Shown here: positions 18,326 through 28,179 of the stretch, piece by piece | How positions within the stretch are numbered: position 1 is the stretch's first letter | How the letters are laid out: each line of letters starts with the position of its first letter | Assembly (NCBI GenBank): GCA_949286415.1 | Contig: CASEBV010000015.1 | Location: 62,001 to 126,000 of the forward strand | Reading direction: 5' to 3' | Source of the DNA: an uncultured Bacteroidales bacterium | Lineage (GTDB): Bacteria; Bacteroidota; Bacteroidia; Bacteroidales; UBA932 | DNA: 64,000 nt | Made by a program: the position numbers and the translations under genes | The notes under the pieces: generated by a model | What the model was told of the DNA's origin: nothing | Database searches by the model: none | What the model saw: only the letters and a program-made list of their open reading frames with translations

Positions 18326-19930
18326 ATGGCAGAATTTTCGTTCAGAAAGAGAAAAGTGGAGGATGCGGGAGTGTCCGAGGCACGGGACCGCATATCGAAT
18401 GTAATCCAGGGACAGCAGGATGACATCCTGTCAAACAAAGCCGTCCGACGGCCGTCATGGGTCGTGTCGACGGTCCCGTTCATTGTGCTGATTGCAGTCC
18501 TTGTGGCTGTCATAAGGGTCTTCGGGGCGGATTCTCTTGCCGGGGGCAGCCAGGTTGCTCTCATAGTGGCTTCAGCGGTCATCGTCGCCATTTCCATGGC
18601 AGTGTACGGTACTTCATGGCAGACACTTGAGGATTCTGTGCTTGACAATATCCGCTCGGTCGGATCTGCCATGCTGATACTTTTCCTGATAGGAGCCATT
18701 GCCGGCACATGGATGGTCAGCGGCATAGTCCCGACTCTCATTTATTATGGCATGAAGGTGATAACGCCGGGCATCTTCCTTGCTGCCGCATGCGTGATCT
18801 GCGGCCTTGTCTCCGTGATGACGGGCAGTTCCTGGACGACCATAGCTACAATCGGGGTGGCGCTCGTGGGCATAGGCTCGGCACAGGGATTCAGTCCGGG
18901 GTGGACTGCCGGCGCAATCATCTCGGGCGCTTATTTCGGAGACAAGATTTCCCCTCTGTCCGACACTACCGTGCTTGCTTCATCATCTTCCGGTACACCG
19001 CTTTTCACCCATATACGCTATATGCTCCTGACTACGGTGCCGTCCATGACGGTCGCAGTGATTGTTTTCCTCGTCGCCAGCCTCATGCACCATTCTCCCG
19101 AGATATCACAGGTGGAGACATTCTCGGATGTGCTCACAGGGACATTCAACATTTCCCCGTGGCTGCTTCTGGTCCCTGTGTTCACGGGGTTCCTGATAGT
19201 GAAAAAAGTTCCTGCCCTGCTCACTCTTTTTTCGGCGGCATTTCTTGCCGGAATAGTCGCGCTGTACGCGCAGCCCCATGTCATCCATGAGATTGCCACG
19301 GGCGTATCCGGCTCATTTTCCGGCAGCCTTTCTTTCCATGACGGCTTCAAGGGACTGATGATGGCTGTGTACGGCCCGACTGCCGTCAGCACGGGCAATC
19401 CGGACATAGATTCTCTGATAGCGACACGCGGCATGACCGGCATGCTCAGTACGGTCTTCCTGATTGTCTGCTCTGTGACATTCGGCGGCCTTCTGACCGG
19501 AAGCGGGATGCTGCAGAGCCTGACGGAGGTGCTGGTAAAGCATATTTCGGGCAGGACTGCCGTAGTTTCATCCACTGTGGGCACCGGGCTGTTCTGCAAC
19601 ATGACGACGGGCGACCAGTATCTGTCCATCATCCTGACAAGCAGCCTGTACCGCCGTCTGTACGAACATCGCGGCTTTGAGAAAAGGCTGCTCAGCCGTT
19701 CCGTGGAAGACTCAGCTACGGTCACATCTGTGCTCATCCCGTGGAATTCATGCGGCATGACGCAGTCCACGGTACTGAAGGTCCCGACTTTGGACTATCT
19801 CCCTTATTGCCTCTTCAACATAATTTCACCTCTGATGTCTGTCGCCGTGGCGGCCATAGGCTACAGAATCTACAGGTCCGGCCCGGTACATGCGGAAGAA
19901 GCCGTCCGGCCTCAGTCTCCTGCCTCCTGA
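18326..19930 (+). CDS. nhaC: NhaC-family Na+/H+ antiporter
   Basis: A 534-residue inner-membrane protein with about 11-12 hydrophobic segments after a charged N-terminal tail of about 45 residues. The family signature GAIISGAYFGDKISPLSDTTVLASS is present, as is GSSWTTIATIGVALVGIG. It would exchange sodium for protons in pH or sodium homeostasis. It starts 59 bp after the MFS gene and could share its transcript. The exact ion and any organic-acid exchange cannot be read from the sequence. Confidence 0.9.
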   Translation: MAEFSFRKRKVEDAGVSEARDRISNVIQGQQDDILSNKAVRRPSWVVSTVPFIVLIAVLVAVIRVFGADSLAGGSQVALIVASAVIVAISMAVYGTSWQTLEDSVLDNIRSVGSAMLILFLIGAIAGTWMVSGIVPTLIYYGMKVITPGIFLAAACVICGLVSVMTGSSWTTIATIGVALVGIGSAQGFSPGWTAGAIISGAYFGDKISPLSDTTVLASSSSGTPLFTHIRYMLLTTVPSMTVAVIVFLVASLMHHSPEISQVETFSDVLTGTFNISPWLLLVPVFTGFLIVKKVPALLTLFSAAFLAGIVALYAQPHVIHEIATGVSGSFSGSLSFHDGFKGLMMAVYGPTAVSTGNPDIDSLIATRGMTGMLSTVFLIVCSVTFGGLLTGSGMLQSLTEVLVKHISGRTAVVSSTVGTGLFCNMTTGDQYLSIILTSSLYRRLYEHRGFEKRLLSRSVEDSATVTSVLIPWNSCGMTQSTVLKVPTLDYLPYCLFNIISPLMSVAVAAIGYRIYRSGPVHAEEAVRPQSPAS

Positions 19931-19931
19931 T

Positions 19932-19962
19932 TTTGATATGAAGGCAATTTATGCTACTTTTG
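19932..19962 (+). promoter_or_regulatory. Promoter of the SDR-epimerase pair
   Basis: TTTG (19932-19935), a 19-bp spacer and TACTTTTG (19955-19962) match the Bacteroidota consensus fully. Its position overlaps the upstream in-frame ATG at 19938, which decides in favour of the ATG at 19980 as the start of the next gene. Confidence 0.65.
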
Positions 19963-19979
19963 TCAAATTTATTTTTGAC

Positions 19980-20792
19980 ATGACGGGAAAGATTGATATT
20001 GCAGGATATGCTGTTGTCACCGGTGCCAGCACTGGACTCGGAAAGGCATTTGCCCTTGAACTGGCTTCGCGCCGCATCAATACCATACTGATTTCTCTTC
20101 CGGGGGAAGGTATAGGAAATGTCTGCGGTATGTGTCGGGAAAAGGGAACGGACAGTGTCTTCTATGAGGCGGATCTCACTGACATGGAGCAGCTGATGAA
20201 GCTGACGGAAGAAATCAATGCCAATTACAGGGTCAGCATTCTCATAAATAATGCCGGACTCGGCGGTACAAGCATATTCGAGAAGGCATCTGCAAAATAT
20301 ATTACAAATATCATAAGTCTGAATGCATCTGCGACAACGATGATGACGCACGAACTGCTTCCGAACCTGATGGACGGCTCCGAGTCTTTTGTCCTTAACA
20401 TTTCTTCTCTTGCATCTCTCACTCCTACGGGATTCAAGACGGTTTATCCTGCCTCAAAGAATTTTGTCCGGTATTTTTCCATCGGGCTCAGGAATGAACT
20501 GAAGAATACTCCGGTGTCGGTAAGCGTGGCTTTGCTCGGCCCTATGGCAACCCGTCCTGACATTGCGGAACGAATCAGAAGCCAGGGCTGGATCGGCAGA
20601 TTTCTCACGGTCCCGGTCGAAGCCGTGGCAAGGGAATGCATTGACAAGATGCTCAGAAAGAAAGGCACAATCGTCTGCGGCATGTCCAACAAGTTCAGCA
20701 GATGTTTGCTCAAATTCATTCCTGAGGGCATAAGGGCTTCGGTCATGACACGGAAAATGTCAAACGAACTCAAATGTCAGGGGCTTATATAA
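19980..20792 (+). CDS. Short-chain dehydrogenase/reductase
   Basis: A 270-residue NAD(P)-dependent oxidoreductase. The cofactor motif is VTGASTGLGKAFALEL, followed by INNAGLGG, the catalytic Ser in LNISSLASL and Y156/K160 in YPASK. The start at 19980 is chosen because a well-formed promoter covers the upstream ATG. Eleven bases separate it from the next gene, an extended-SDR epimerase-like protein, so the two probably form an operon. Substrate unknown; the C-terminal basic tail is not diagnostic. Confidence 0.88.
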   Translation: MTGKIDIAGYAVVTGASTGLGKAFALELASRRINTILISLPGEGIGNVCGMCREKGTDSVFYEADLTDMEQLMKLTEEINANYRVSILINNAGLGGTSIFEKASAKYITNIISLNASATTMMTHELLPNLMDGSESFVLNISSLASLTPTGFKTVYPASKNFVRYFSIGLRNELKNTPVSVSVALLGPMATRPDIAERIRSQGWIGRFLTVPVEAVARECIDKMLRKKGTIVCGMSNKFSRCLLKFIPEGIRASVMTRKMSNELKCQGLI

Positions 20793-20802
20793 AAATAGAC
20801 TG

Positions 20803-21750
20803 ATGGAAAGAATAATTGTCACAGGCGCCAATGGAATGCTGGCGTCAAATATAATCGGAGAACTCCTGAAGAACGGATATGAAGTCATCGGTACAGTCAG
20901 GAGCCTGAATCGCTACCACGGACCCAAGGGAGAAAATCTTGAGCTGGCGGAGTGCGACTTCAAGGACGCGTCGGCCATGGAAAAGCTCATGGACGGATGT
21001 TCAGGCATTGTCCATGTGGCGGCCATGACATCTCAGGGTGAGAATGACTATGAGAAATTCAGAAAAGTTAATGTGACAGCTACCGAGAATCTCGTGAAGG
21101 CTGCCATAAACCACGGATTGAAGCGGTTCCTTTATGTCAGCACTGCCAATGCCATAGGCTATGGGGAAGCCGAAGGCAAGCCCATGATGTATCCTTTCAC
21201 GGCCTCTCATTATGCTGTCAGCAAGGCTGAGGCGGAAAAGGCTATATTGCCGTACCGGGACAAGATAGATATAGTGATTGTCAATCCTACTTTCATGGCC
21301 GGGCGCTACGGGTCATCCAAGGGATCCAACAGACTTTTCAATATGGTGAGGAAGTCTCCTGTGGTATTTTGTCCGAAAGGAGGAAAGAATGTGCTTGATG
21401 TTCAGGAGGCGGCACGGGGAATGGTGCTCGCATACCGGAGGGGCCGCAACGGGGAGAACTATCTGATAACAGGCCGGAACTACAGCTACAGGGAACTGTT
21501 TTCAGATGCTGCCAAGGCCCTCGGCAGGCATCCGCTTCTCGTTACTGTCCCGAATTTTCTTCTGAGGGCCGCAGGCGCACTGGGCGACATGCTCCACAAG
21601 ATGGGGGTGTCTACGGACCTTTCCAAAAGCAATGTCACAATGCTGATGATTAACAATCATTACAATGCCACCAAGGCAGAAAAGGAACTCGGGTTCAAAG
21701 CTGCCCCTATAGATTTCAAGGAAATGCTTTCCTGCGACTCTGGCGAATGA
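20803..21750 (+). CDS. NAD-dependent epimerase/dehydratase-like extended SDR
   Basis: A 315-residue extended SDR protein, closest in pattern to dihydroflavonol-reductase/3-beta-hydroxysteroid-dehydrogenase-like members. The Rossmann motif is TGANGMLASNIIG, where the third Gly of TGxxGxxG is Ala. IVHVAAMTS and the active-site Y137/K141 (YAVSK) are present, as is VNPTFMAGRYGSSKGSNRLF. Reaction and substrate are not predictable; a sugar nucleotide or a ketone are both possible. Likely cotranscribed with the preceding SDR. Confidence 0.85.
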   Translation: MERIIVTGANGMLASNIIGELLKNGYEVIGTVRSLNRYHGPKGENLELAECDFKDASAMEKLMDGCSGIVHVAAMTSQGENDYEKFRKVNVTATENLVKAAINHGLKRFLYVSTANAIGYGEAEGKPMMYPFTASHYAVSKAEAEKAILPYRDKIDIVIVNPTFMAGRYGSSKGSNRLFNMVRKSPVVFCPKGGKNVLDVQEAARGMVLAYRRGRNGENYLITGRNYSYRELFSDAAKALGRHPLLVTVPNFLLRAAGALGDMLHKMGVSTDLSKSNVTMLMINNHYNATKAEKELGFKAAPIDFKEMLSCDSGE

Positions 21751-21788
21751 CAACAATAGAAAACAATAATAAATTAACTGCAATCAAA

Positions 21789-22976
21789 ATGAAAAGAACA
21801 TTTATTGCCGTGGCGTTATGTCTTTTCTCCGTGTCCCTGGCTTATGCTCAGGACAAGGAAAAGGATGCCGCTCCTGAGTATGAATTCACAGTTGTGAAAG
21901 AGAATCCGATTTCATCAATCAAAGACCAGCACCGTTCAGGTACATGCTGGTGCTTCTCGGCCCTTTCATTCCTTGAGTCGGAAATCATGAGGACAAAAGG
22001 ATATGATGACATTGACCTGTCTGAAATGTTTGTGGTCTCCAAGTCGTATCACGACAGGGCAGTAAAATATGTGCGCCTTGACGGTCATCTCAATTTTGCT
22101 GCAGGAAGTTCATTCGGGGATGTGCTCCATGTCATCCGTGACTACGGAATTGTGCCGCAGGAAGTGATGCCCGGACTGAACTATGGTACGGAAAAACCTG
22201 AGCATTTCGAGATGGACGCTGCCCTCAAGGGATATGTGGATGCAATTGTACAGAATCCCAACAAAACTCTTACCACAGCATGGCTCGACGGCCTCGACGG
22301 TATCCTGAAGGCATATCTCGGCGAAGCCCCGGAAGAATTTACTGTTGACGGAGTGACATATACAGCCGAGTCGTACAGGGATTGGCTTGGCATCAATCCG
22401 GATGACTATGTGTCAATCACATCCTTTACCCACCATCCTTTCTGGTCCAGTTTCCCGATTGAGGTATGCGACAACTGGAGATGGGACTATTCCTGGAATG
22501 TGCCTCTTGATGACATGATGAGGATAATGTACAATGCCATTGAAAACGGCTATACCATAGCCTGGGGCTCTGATGTCAGCGAAAAAGGCTTCACCAGGAA
22601 CGGGCTCGGCACTGTGCCGGACGTGGACCCTGCCCCTGCCGGCGGCTCTGACCAGGAGAAATGGATAGGCAAGGACACTTCCGGGCAGGAGACTGAAGCA
22701 TCAGCGGCTGAAGAAAAGGTCATCACCCAGGATATGAGACAGGACGGGTATGACAGGAAGACCACAACCGATGACCACGGCATGCAGATATACGGCATCG
22801 CGAAAGATCAGAACGGCACAATGTACTTCATGGTAAAGAACTCATGGGGCGATGCCGGCAAATATAAGGGGATATGGTATGTCTCAGATGCATTTGTGAG
22901 GTACAAGACCATCAACTTTGTTGTCCACAAGGATGCGCTTCCGAAGGACATCAGGAAGAAGCTCGGCATAAAATAG
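21789..22976 (+). CDS. Secreted C1 family cysteine peptidase (bleomycin hydrolase-like)
   Basis: A papain-like peptidase of about 395 residues with a signal peptide MKRTFIAVALCLFSVSLAYAQ that fixes the ATG at 21789 (an in-frame ATG at 21747 would add 14 polar residues). The triad is C53 in RSGTCWCFSALSF, H330 in DDHGMQIYG and N351 in VKNSWGDAG. The bleomycin-hydrolase/PepC type is usually cytoplasmic and an aminopeptidase; the Bacteroidales branch is exported, so periplasmic peptide trimming is likely. It starts 38 bp after the epimerase gene. Confidence 0.92.
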   Translation: MKRTFIAVALCLFSVSLAYAQDKEKDAAPEYEFTVVKENPISSIKDQHRSGTCWCFSALSFLESEIMRTKGYDDIDLSEMFVVSKSYHDRAVKYVRLDGHLNFAAGSSFGDVLHVIRDYGIVPQEVMPGLNYGTEKPEHFEMDAALKGYVDAIVQNPNKTLTTAWLDGLDGILKAYLGEAPEEFTVDGVTYTAESYRDWLGINPDDYVSITSFTHHPFWSSFPIEVCDNWRWDYSWNVPLDDMMRIMYNAIENGYTIAWGSDVSEKGFTRNGLGTVPDVDPAPAGGSDQEKWIGKDTSGQETEASAAEEKVITQDMRQDGYDRKTTTDDHGMQIYGIAKDQNGTMYFMVKNSWGDAGKYKGIWYVSDAFVRYKTINFVVHKDALPKDIRKKLGIK

Positions 22977-23030
22977 CATCCCGTTGCCCTCTGTATCGGA
23001 AATATCTTTGAATGTCAAAGGAGTTCACTG

Positions 23031-23759
23031 ATGAACATTATAAGACATATTCCAAATACAATCACATCCATGAACCTCCTGTGCGGAGTTCTGGGTGTGA
23101 TTTGTGTTTTCAGCGGTGAGTCTGACACAGCGTTCCTGCTGATGCTTCTTGCTGCAATATGCGATTTTTTTGACGGTTTCTCGGCAAGGGCTCTCAATGC
23201 CTATTCCTCTGTCGGCAAAGAGCTCGATTCGCTTGCGGATCTTGTCAGTTTCGGACTTCTCCCGTCCCTTATGCTGTACCGCGTGATGATGGTCATGAGT
23301 CCTGATGCGGGTCTCTTGTGCTATATTCCGCTGCTGATAGTCATGGCCTCTGCACTGAGGCTTGCAAAATTCAATACGGATGACCGTCAGAGCGAGAATT
23401 TCCTCGGTCTGGCCACACCTGCGAGCGCAATGATATGCGGTTCCCTGACATATTACATTTTGAAGGACCAGAACAGTTTTCTGACAGTGTGGGCAACCGG
23501 AAAAGTTTTTGTGCCGCTTGTTTCTGCGATACTTTCCGTGCTCATGGTCACGGAACTGCCGATGTTTTCAATGAAAATAAAGAAGGGTACACAGAAGAAT
23601 ACGCCATTGTACAGGATGAGAATCTCCTTCGTCGGGGCAACTGCTGTCTCTGCTGTGCTTGTGCTTCTGCTCGGCCTCAACTGGTCTATGATTGTGCTGC
23701 TTGTCTTTGTGCTCTATATCATCATCAATGTCATCGGAGTACTGACAACGAAAAAATAG
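23031..23759 (+). CDS. pssA: CDP-diacylglycerol-serine O-phosphatidyltransferase
   Basis: A 242-residue inner-membrane enzyme that makes phosphatidylserine, the precursor of phosphatidylethanolamine. The CDP-alcohol phosphotransferase motif DG(x)2AR(x)8G(x)3D(x)3D is intact at about residues 45-67 (DGFSARALNAYSSVG then KELDSLAD). Six or more hydrophobic segments follow. The start MNIIRHIPNTITSMNLLCG is the family's normal beginning. It is followed by a strong hairpin at 23780-23818. Confidence 0.95.
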   Translation: MNIIRHIPNTITSMNLLCGVLGVICVFSGESDTAFLLMLLAAICDFFDGFSARALNAYSSVGKELDSLADLVSFGLLPSLMLYRVMMVMSPDAGLLCYIPLLIVMASALRLAKFNTDDRQSENFLGLATPASAMICGSLTYYILKDQNSFLTVWATGKVFVPLVSAILSVLMVTELPMFSMKIKKGTQKNTPLYRMRISFVGATAVSAVLVLLLGLNWSMIVLLVFVLYIIINVIGVLTTKK

Positions 23760-23779
23760 CAGCGTCCTCAAGTCGGAAA

Positions 23780-23818
23780 ACCGCGCCGGATGGATGATAT
23801 GGCTCCATCTGGCGCGGT
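23780..23818. terminator. Long hairpin between convergent pssA and rubrerythrin
   Basis: Arms 23780-23794 and 23804-23818 form a 15-bp stem with one G-U pair and a 9-nt loop. The following bases are only moderately T-rich. As the genes converge, it probably serves both. Confidence 0.65.
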
Positions 23819-23877
23819 CTGTCTTTATCTTGTCCCTGCATGTCTTCCGGTGCCGGAATTTAAGCGGGGGAGACTAA

Positions 23878-24420
23878 TCAGAAATTAGTCGCGTGAATCT
23901 TGAAGTAGCTCTTTGGGTGCTTGCAGACAGGACAGATTTCAGGGGCTTTCTTGCCGATGACGATATGTCCGCAGTTGCTGCATTCCCAAATCATGTCTTC
24001 ATCCCTTGAGAAGACGAGGCCTTCCTTGACATTTGCAAGGAGCTTGCGGTAGCGCTCCTCGTGCATCTTCTCTATGGCTGCCACTTTCTCGAAGAGAACA
24101 GCGATTTCCGTGAAGCCTTCCTCGCGTGCTTCCCTGGCAAATCCGGCATACATGTCTGTCCATTCATAGTTTTCTCCCTCCGCTGCGTCAAGCAGATTGG
24201 CCTCTGTCTCCGGCACTTCACCGCCATGGAGAAGCTTGAACCAGATTTTTGCGTGTTCTTTCTCGTTGTTGGCAGTCTCCTCAAAAAGTTCGGCTATCTG
24301 AACATAACCGTCTTTCTTCGCCTTTGAGGCATAGTAAGTGTATTTGTTGCGTGCCTGGGATTCACCGGCAAATGCTGCCTGAAGATTGGCTTCGGTCTTT
24401 GTGCCTTTCAGATCTTTCAT
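23878..24420 (-). CDS. rbr: Rubrerythrin
   Basis: A 180-residue di-iron peroxidase that protects anaerobes from hydrogen peroxide. The N-terminal ferritin-like four-helix part has the iron-binding ETANNEKEH and [14 protein letters not shown] helices with the upstream [10 protein letters not shown]. The C-terminal rubredoxin domain has CSNCGH and CPVCKHP. Full length for the family. Promoter at 24463-24492 on the minus strand. Likely substrate and electron partner are family knowledge. Confidence 0.97.
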   Translation of the reverse strand: MKDLKGTKTEANLQAAFAGESQARNKYTYYASKAKKDGYVQIAELFEETANNEKEHAKIWFKLLHGGEVPETEANLLDAAEGENYEWTDMYAGFAREAREEGFTEIAVLFEKVAAIEKMHEERYRKLLANVKEGLVFSRDEDMIWECSNCGHIVIGKKAPEICPVCKHPKSYFKIHATNF

Positions 24421-24462
24421 GTCTTGGTAATTTAGAATGATTAAAAATTAAATCCTATTATG

Positions 24463-24492
24463 CAAAGTTAGCCAATTAAATTATATAAGCAA
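24463..24492 (-). promoter_or_regulatory. Promoter of rubrerythrin
   Basis: On the minus strand TTG (24492-24490), a 19-bp spacer and TAACTTTG (24470-24463) match the Bacteroidota promoter well, 42 bp before the start codon. Confidence 0.65.
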
Positions 24493-24510
24493 TATTTTCA
24501 GAAGAAATAT

Positions 24511-24518
24511 TAATTTTG
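24511..24518 (+). promoter_or_regulatory. -7 box of the RecD-like helicase gene
   Basis: TAATTTTG fits TAnnTTTG and ends 29 bp before the ATG at 24548, divergent from the rubrerythrin promoter. No clear -33 box. Confidence 0.45.
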
Positions 24519-24547
24519 TTCCCCGAAATTAATTTGTGGCATCAGGA

Positions 24548-25972
24548 ATGGACAGGGCAGGATTTCTATATTCCCAATTCGTCGGCTCGCTCGGATATGA
24601 GCCGACCTCATGTCAGGATGCCCTGTTGCGGAACATCGCAGGCTTCATTGCCGGAGATGACAATGACATAATGGTGGTCAACGGCTATGCCGGTACGGGA
24701 AAGACTACGGCAATGGCGGCTGTCATCAGGACAATGCGCGGCTTCGGCTGTCCGTGTGTCCTTCTTGCCCCGACAGGACGGGCAGCGAAGGTCCTGTCAG
24801 GATATGCGGGCCAGCCTGCCAGTACCATACATAAGCATATATACAGGCAGAAGTCGGTGGGAGGAGACGGTTTCGGCCAGTTCTCCCTTTCTCCCAACAA
24901 GAACAATGATACGGTATATATTGTAGACGAGGTGTCTCTTATCGGCATAGATTCACAGCAGACACAGTCCACAGGATTTTTCGGATCCGGCAATCTTCTT
25001 GAGGATCTTGTGGCTTATGTGCGCAGCGGGCAGGACAACAGGCTTGTGCTTGTCGGGGATTCCGCCCAGCTTCCGCCTGTCGGCCTTGACTGCAGTCCCG
25101 CCCTTTCGCCGGATTACATGGACATGCTTGGCGGAACTGAGTATTCGGAACTTGTCACTGTAGTCAGACAAAAGGAGCAGTCAGGCATTCTCGCAGATGT
25201 CACGAGACTCCGGAGCCTCATTTCAGAAGAGGCTTTTCTCTCTCCGGACGAACTTGGCCTGGAGGTGTTCCCGGATGTGGAGAGAATAGGAGGAGATGAA
25301 CTCATTGAAAAAATCTCCGATGCATATGACCGGTGGGGGGACGATGAGACTGTGATTCTGTGCCGGTCCAACAGACGGGCAATAAAGTACAATGCGGGTG
25401 TAAGGGCGATGGTCCAGTTCAAGGAAGACAGACTTGTGAGGGGAGACAGGCTCATGATAGTGAAGAACTGCTATCAGTTTCTTGAAGAAGTGAAGGGCCT
25501 TGACTATATAGCCAACGGAGATATGGCAAAGCTGGAGAAAATAACAGGCTACGAAGACCGATACGGGCTGCATTTTGCCCAGGCAAGGCTGTCTTTCCCG
25601 GACTATGACGGGCTTGAGGTCAATGCCAAGGTGATACTTGACACACTTGAGTCTGAGAGCGCAGCCTTGACATATGAGCAGCAGAACATGCTCTACAATG
25701 GAGTCAACGAAGATTATGCCCACATTGGCAACAAGAAAAAGAGGTATGAGGCTGTCAGGGAGGACAGGTATTACAATGCCCTTCAGCTCAAATATGCCAA
25801 TGCCGTCACATGCCACAAGGCGCAGGGAGGCCAGTGGAAATGTGTTTTCATAGACAATCCTTTCTGGCAGGATGAGCTCGGCACCGATGACCTGAAATGG
25901 CTCTATACCGCTATGACCAGGGCTGTCGAGAAAATCTATCTCGTCAATTTCCGGGATGAATTTTTCGCATGA
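24548..25972 (+). CDS. RecD-like superfamily 1 ATP-dependent DNA helicase
   Basis: A 474-residue ATPase of the ExoV-alpha/RecD type. Walker A is NGYAGTGKTT, then LLAPTGRAAKVLS (motif Ia), Walker B YIVDEVSLI, motif III LVGDSAQLPPVG, and the C-terminal UvrD_C2-like NAVTCHKAQGGQW with YTAMTRAVEKIYLV. It is shorter than RecD and has no recB/recC neighbours, as is usual for the stand-alone Bacteroidota helicase with this layout. An in-frame GTG at 24536 is an alternative start; the ATG is preferred. Confidence 0.92.
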   Translation: MDRAGFLYSQFVGSLGYEPTSCQDALLRNIAGFIAGDDNDIMVVNGYAGTGKTTAMAAVIRTMRGFGCPCVLLAPTGRAAKVLSGYAGQPASTIHKHIYRQKSVGGDGFGQFSLSPNKNNDTVYIVDEVSLIGIDSQQTQSTGFFGSGNLLEDLVAYVRSGQDNRLVLVGDSAQLPPVGLDCSPALSPDYMDMLGGTEYSELVTVVRQKEQSGILADVTRLRSLISEEAFLSPDELGLEVFPDVERIGGDELIEKISDAYDRWGDDETVILCRSNRRAIKYNAGVRAMVQFKEDRLVRGDRLMIVKNCYQFLEEVKGLDYIANGDMAKLEKITGYEDRYGLHFAQARLSFPDYDGLEVNAKVILDTLESESAALTYEQQNMLYNGVNEDYAHIGNKKKRYEAVREDRYYNALQLKYANAVTCHKAQGGQWKCVFIDNPFWQDELGTDDLKWLYTAMTRAVEKIYLVNFRDEFFA

Positions 25973-25998
25973 GATCATGATGTTTAAGCTATCGGATT

Positions 25999-28179
25999 AT
26001 GAAACTTGTAAATAGTATATTTGCGACAGTGTCGCTGTGTGCCGCTGGTGCGGTTTCTTTAATTCAGCCGCTGCATGCGGCCGGCTCTCCTTCGGATGAT
26101 GCCGGACAGGGACACATGGCCTTCCGGGAAATCCCGTCAGCATGGAAATGGATATCGGACAGGAAAGTCGTCTTCACATATGACGGCACCTACACTGACT
26201 CCAGTGCATTTTCCTTTGATGCCCGGAGCGGGGAAAAACTTGCCGGAGTGACTGTTCCGGAAAAATATCGCACACTCCCGATACATCCTGAAGGCGCGGT
26301 GAACATGACATGGTCTCCGGATTCTTCGAAGATTGCATTCACAAGAGACAATGACCTGTATGTGGCAGATGTCTCTGACGGCCGCGAAGTGAGGCTGACA
26401 TTTGACGGCAGTGACCTTATACTCAACGGCTATGCCTCATGGGTCTACTATGAGGAGATTTTCGGGCGGCAGACGGACTACAGGGCATTCTGGTGGTCGC
26501 CTGACGGCAGCAGGATAGGCTTTTACAGATTTGACAATTCACAAGTCCCGCTTTTCCCGATTTATTCCGCCTCAGGACAGGACGGGACACTCAGAAATAC
26601 TCGTTATCCGAAGGCTGGAGAGTCTAATCCGGAGGTCAGAATCGGCATAGCAGATGTCCGCGGAGTATTTGACGGCTCGTGCGGTACCTGTTCCGGAAAT
26701 GAGGCGCCCGCTGCAGGAGGGCAGATTGTCTGGGCGGATTTCGGGCCATCTGAAGACCAGTATTTCGGCACCCCGTTCTGGAGCAGTGACGCAAGCGCGC
26801 TGTTCGTGTCCAGGATGCCGCGGCTCCAGAATACTCTGGACCTGTATCGGGTGGACGCGTCCGACGGTTCAAAAAAGCACATTTACCATGAGGAATATCC
26901 GACATGGCTTGACTGGATCACGGGCATGATTTTCGGGAAGGACGGCCTGTACATGGCCAGGAGTTTCGAGACGGGCTGGGAGCAGATTTATTTTCTGTCT
27001 TATGACGGCGGTGAACTAAGGCGCCTCACAGAAGGGGAAAACTGGAACATTGTGCTGCTGCGTGCCGATGAAAAGAAGGGAGATGTGTATTTTACAGCCG
27101 ACAGGGGAGCCTCGTTGCGTCAGACTCTGTACAAAGTGGACCGGCATGGGAAGATTTCAGCCCTGACGGATCCGGGACTTGATGTGAAGAATGTTCAGTT
27201 TTCCCCTGACGGGAAATATTTTGCTGCGGCACTGTCCAATTCCGTGACTCCGACAAAGGTGGCAGTATGCGACATGAAAGGCCGTGAGGCCATTGTGGCG
27301 GACATGGCATATCCGGGGTATTCTCCGGAAGATTTTTTCTTGCCGGAAATAATCTGGCTGGAAATGGAGGATGGTTTGTCTGTTCCCGGGGCAATAGTAT
27401 ATCCTGAAGACTTCAACCCGTCTGAAAGGTATCCGGTGCATGTCGACATCTACGGAGGCCCGGATACTCCGATGGTGCGTGACCGCTGGGTGACTCCTTC
27501 CGGAACGACCCGGTGGTGGGCTCAGAATGGAATTATCCAGCTCACGGCCGACTGCAGGGCTTCAGGTCACAACGGCAGGGCCGGGCTTGACAAGATATAC
27601 CGGCAGCTGACAGTCTGTGAAGTGAAGGATTTTGTCAGATGGGCGGAATGGCTTCAGTCCCTGCCATATGTCCGGCCGGATAAAATCGGAGTCGAGGGAT
27701 TTTCTTTCGGCGGGACCATGACGGCCATGCTCCTGATGCAGGCCCCGGAGTATTTCCATTATGGCGTTGCCGGGGGCGGAGTCTATGACTGGTCCCTGTA
27801 TGATTCACACTATACGGAAAGGTATATGGACACTCCTCAGAACAACCCTGAGGGCTACCGTGCTGCCTGCGTACTCAATTATGCAGAGGAATATCCGGTG
27901 GAGTACCATCCGGGAGACGGCGATTCGGCATGTCCGGACAGTACGGCATCCTTGCTGCATCGTCCGGAGCCTGTCATGCTCAAGCTGACTCACGGTACAG
28001 GAGATGACAATGTCCATTTTCAGAATACTCTCCAGCTGGTGGATACGCTTCAGAAAGCAGGGAAGAAATTCGATCTGATGATATATCCTGACGGTATGCA
28101 CGGCTATCGTGGTGCCCAGAAAGAGCATTTTGATGCGGCTAACCGCGAGTTCTGGCTCAAATATCTGAAAGGCGAGTGA
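25999..28179 (+). CDS. Secreted dipeptidyl peptidase IV (S9B)
   Basis: A 726-residue serine peptidase that removes X-Pro dipeptides from peptide N-termini. A signal peptide (to about LHA, residue 28) is followed by an eight-bladed propeller with the substrate-binding YYEEIFGRQTDYRAFWWSPDG pair of glutamates. The C-terminal alpha/beta hydrolase holds S569 in EGFSFGG, Asp 669 or 670 in GTGDDNVHF, and H701 in DGMHGYRG. The Ser motif is GFSFGG rather than the usual GWSYGG. The last 23 bp overlap the end of the convergent methyltransferase gene. Together with the C1 and C10 peptidases it points to peptide use. Confidence 0.95.
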   Translation: MKLVNSIFATVSLCAAGAVSLIQPLHAAGSPSDDAGQGHMAFREIPSAWKWISDRKVVFTYDGTYTDSSAFSFDARSGEKLAGVTVPEKYRTLPIHPEGAVNMTWSPDSSKIAFTRDNDLYVADVSDGREVRLTFDGSDLILNGYASWVYYEEIFGRQTDYRAFWWSPDGSRIGFYRFDNSQVPLFPIYSASGQDGTLRNTRYPKAGESNPEVRIGIADVRGVFDGSCGTCSGNEAPAAGGQIVWADFGPSEDQYFGTPFWSSDASALFVSRMPRLQNTLDLYRVDASDGSKKHIYHEEYPTWLDWITGMIFGKDGLYMARSFETGWEQIYFLSYDGGELRRLTEGENWNIVLLRADEKKGDVYFTADRGASLRQTLYKVDRHGKISALTDPGLDVKNVQFSPDGKYFAAALSNSVTPTKVAVCDMKGREAIVADMAYPGYSPEDFFLPEIIWLEMEDGLSVPGAIVYPEDFNPSERYPVHVDIYGGPDTPMVRDRWVTPSGTTRWWAQNGIIQLTADCRASGHNGRAGLDKIYRQLTVCEVKDFVRWAEWLQSLPYVRPDKIGVEGFSFGGTMTAMLLMQAPEYFHYGVAGGGVYDWSLYDSHYTERYMDTPQNNPEGYRAACVLNYAEEYPVEYHPGDGDSACPDSTASLLHRPEPVMLKLTHGTGDDNVHFQNTLQLVDTLQKAGKKFDLMIYPDGMHGYRGAQKEHFDAANREFWLKYLKGE

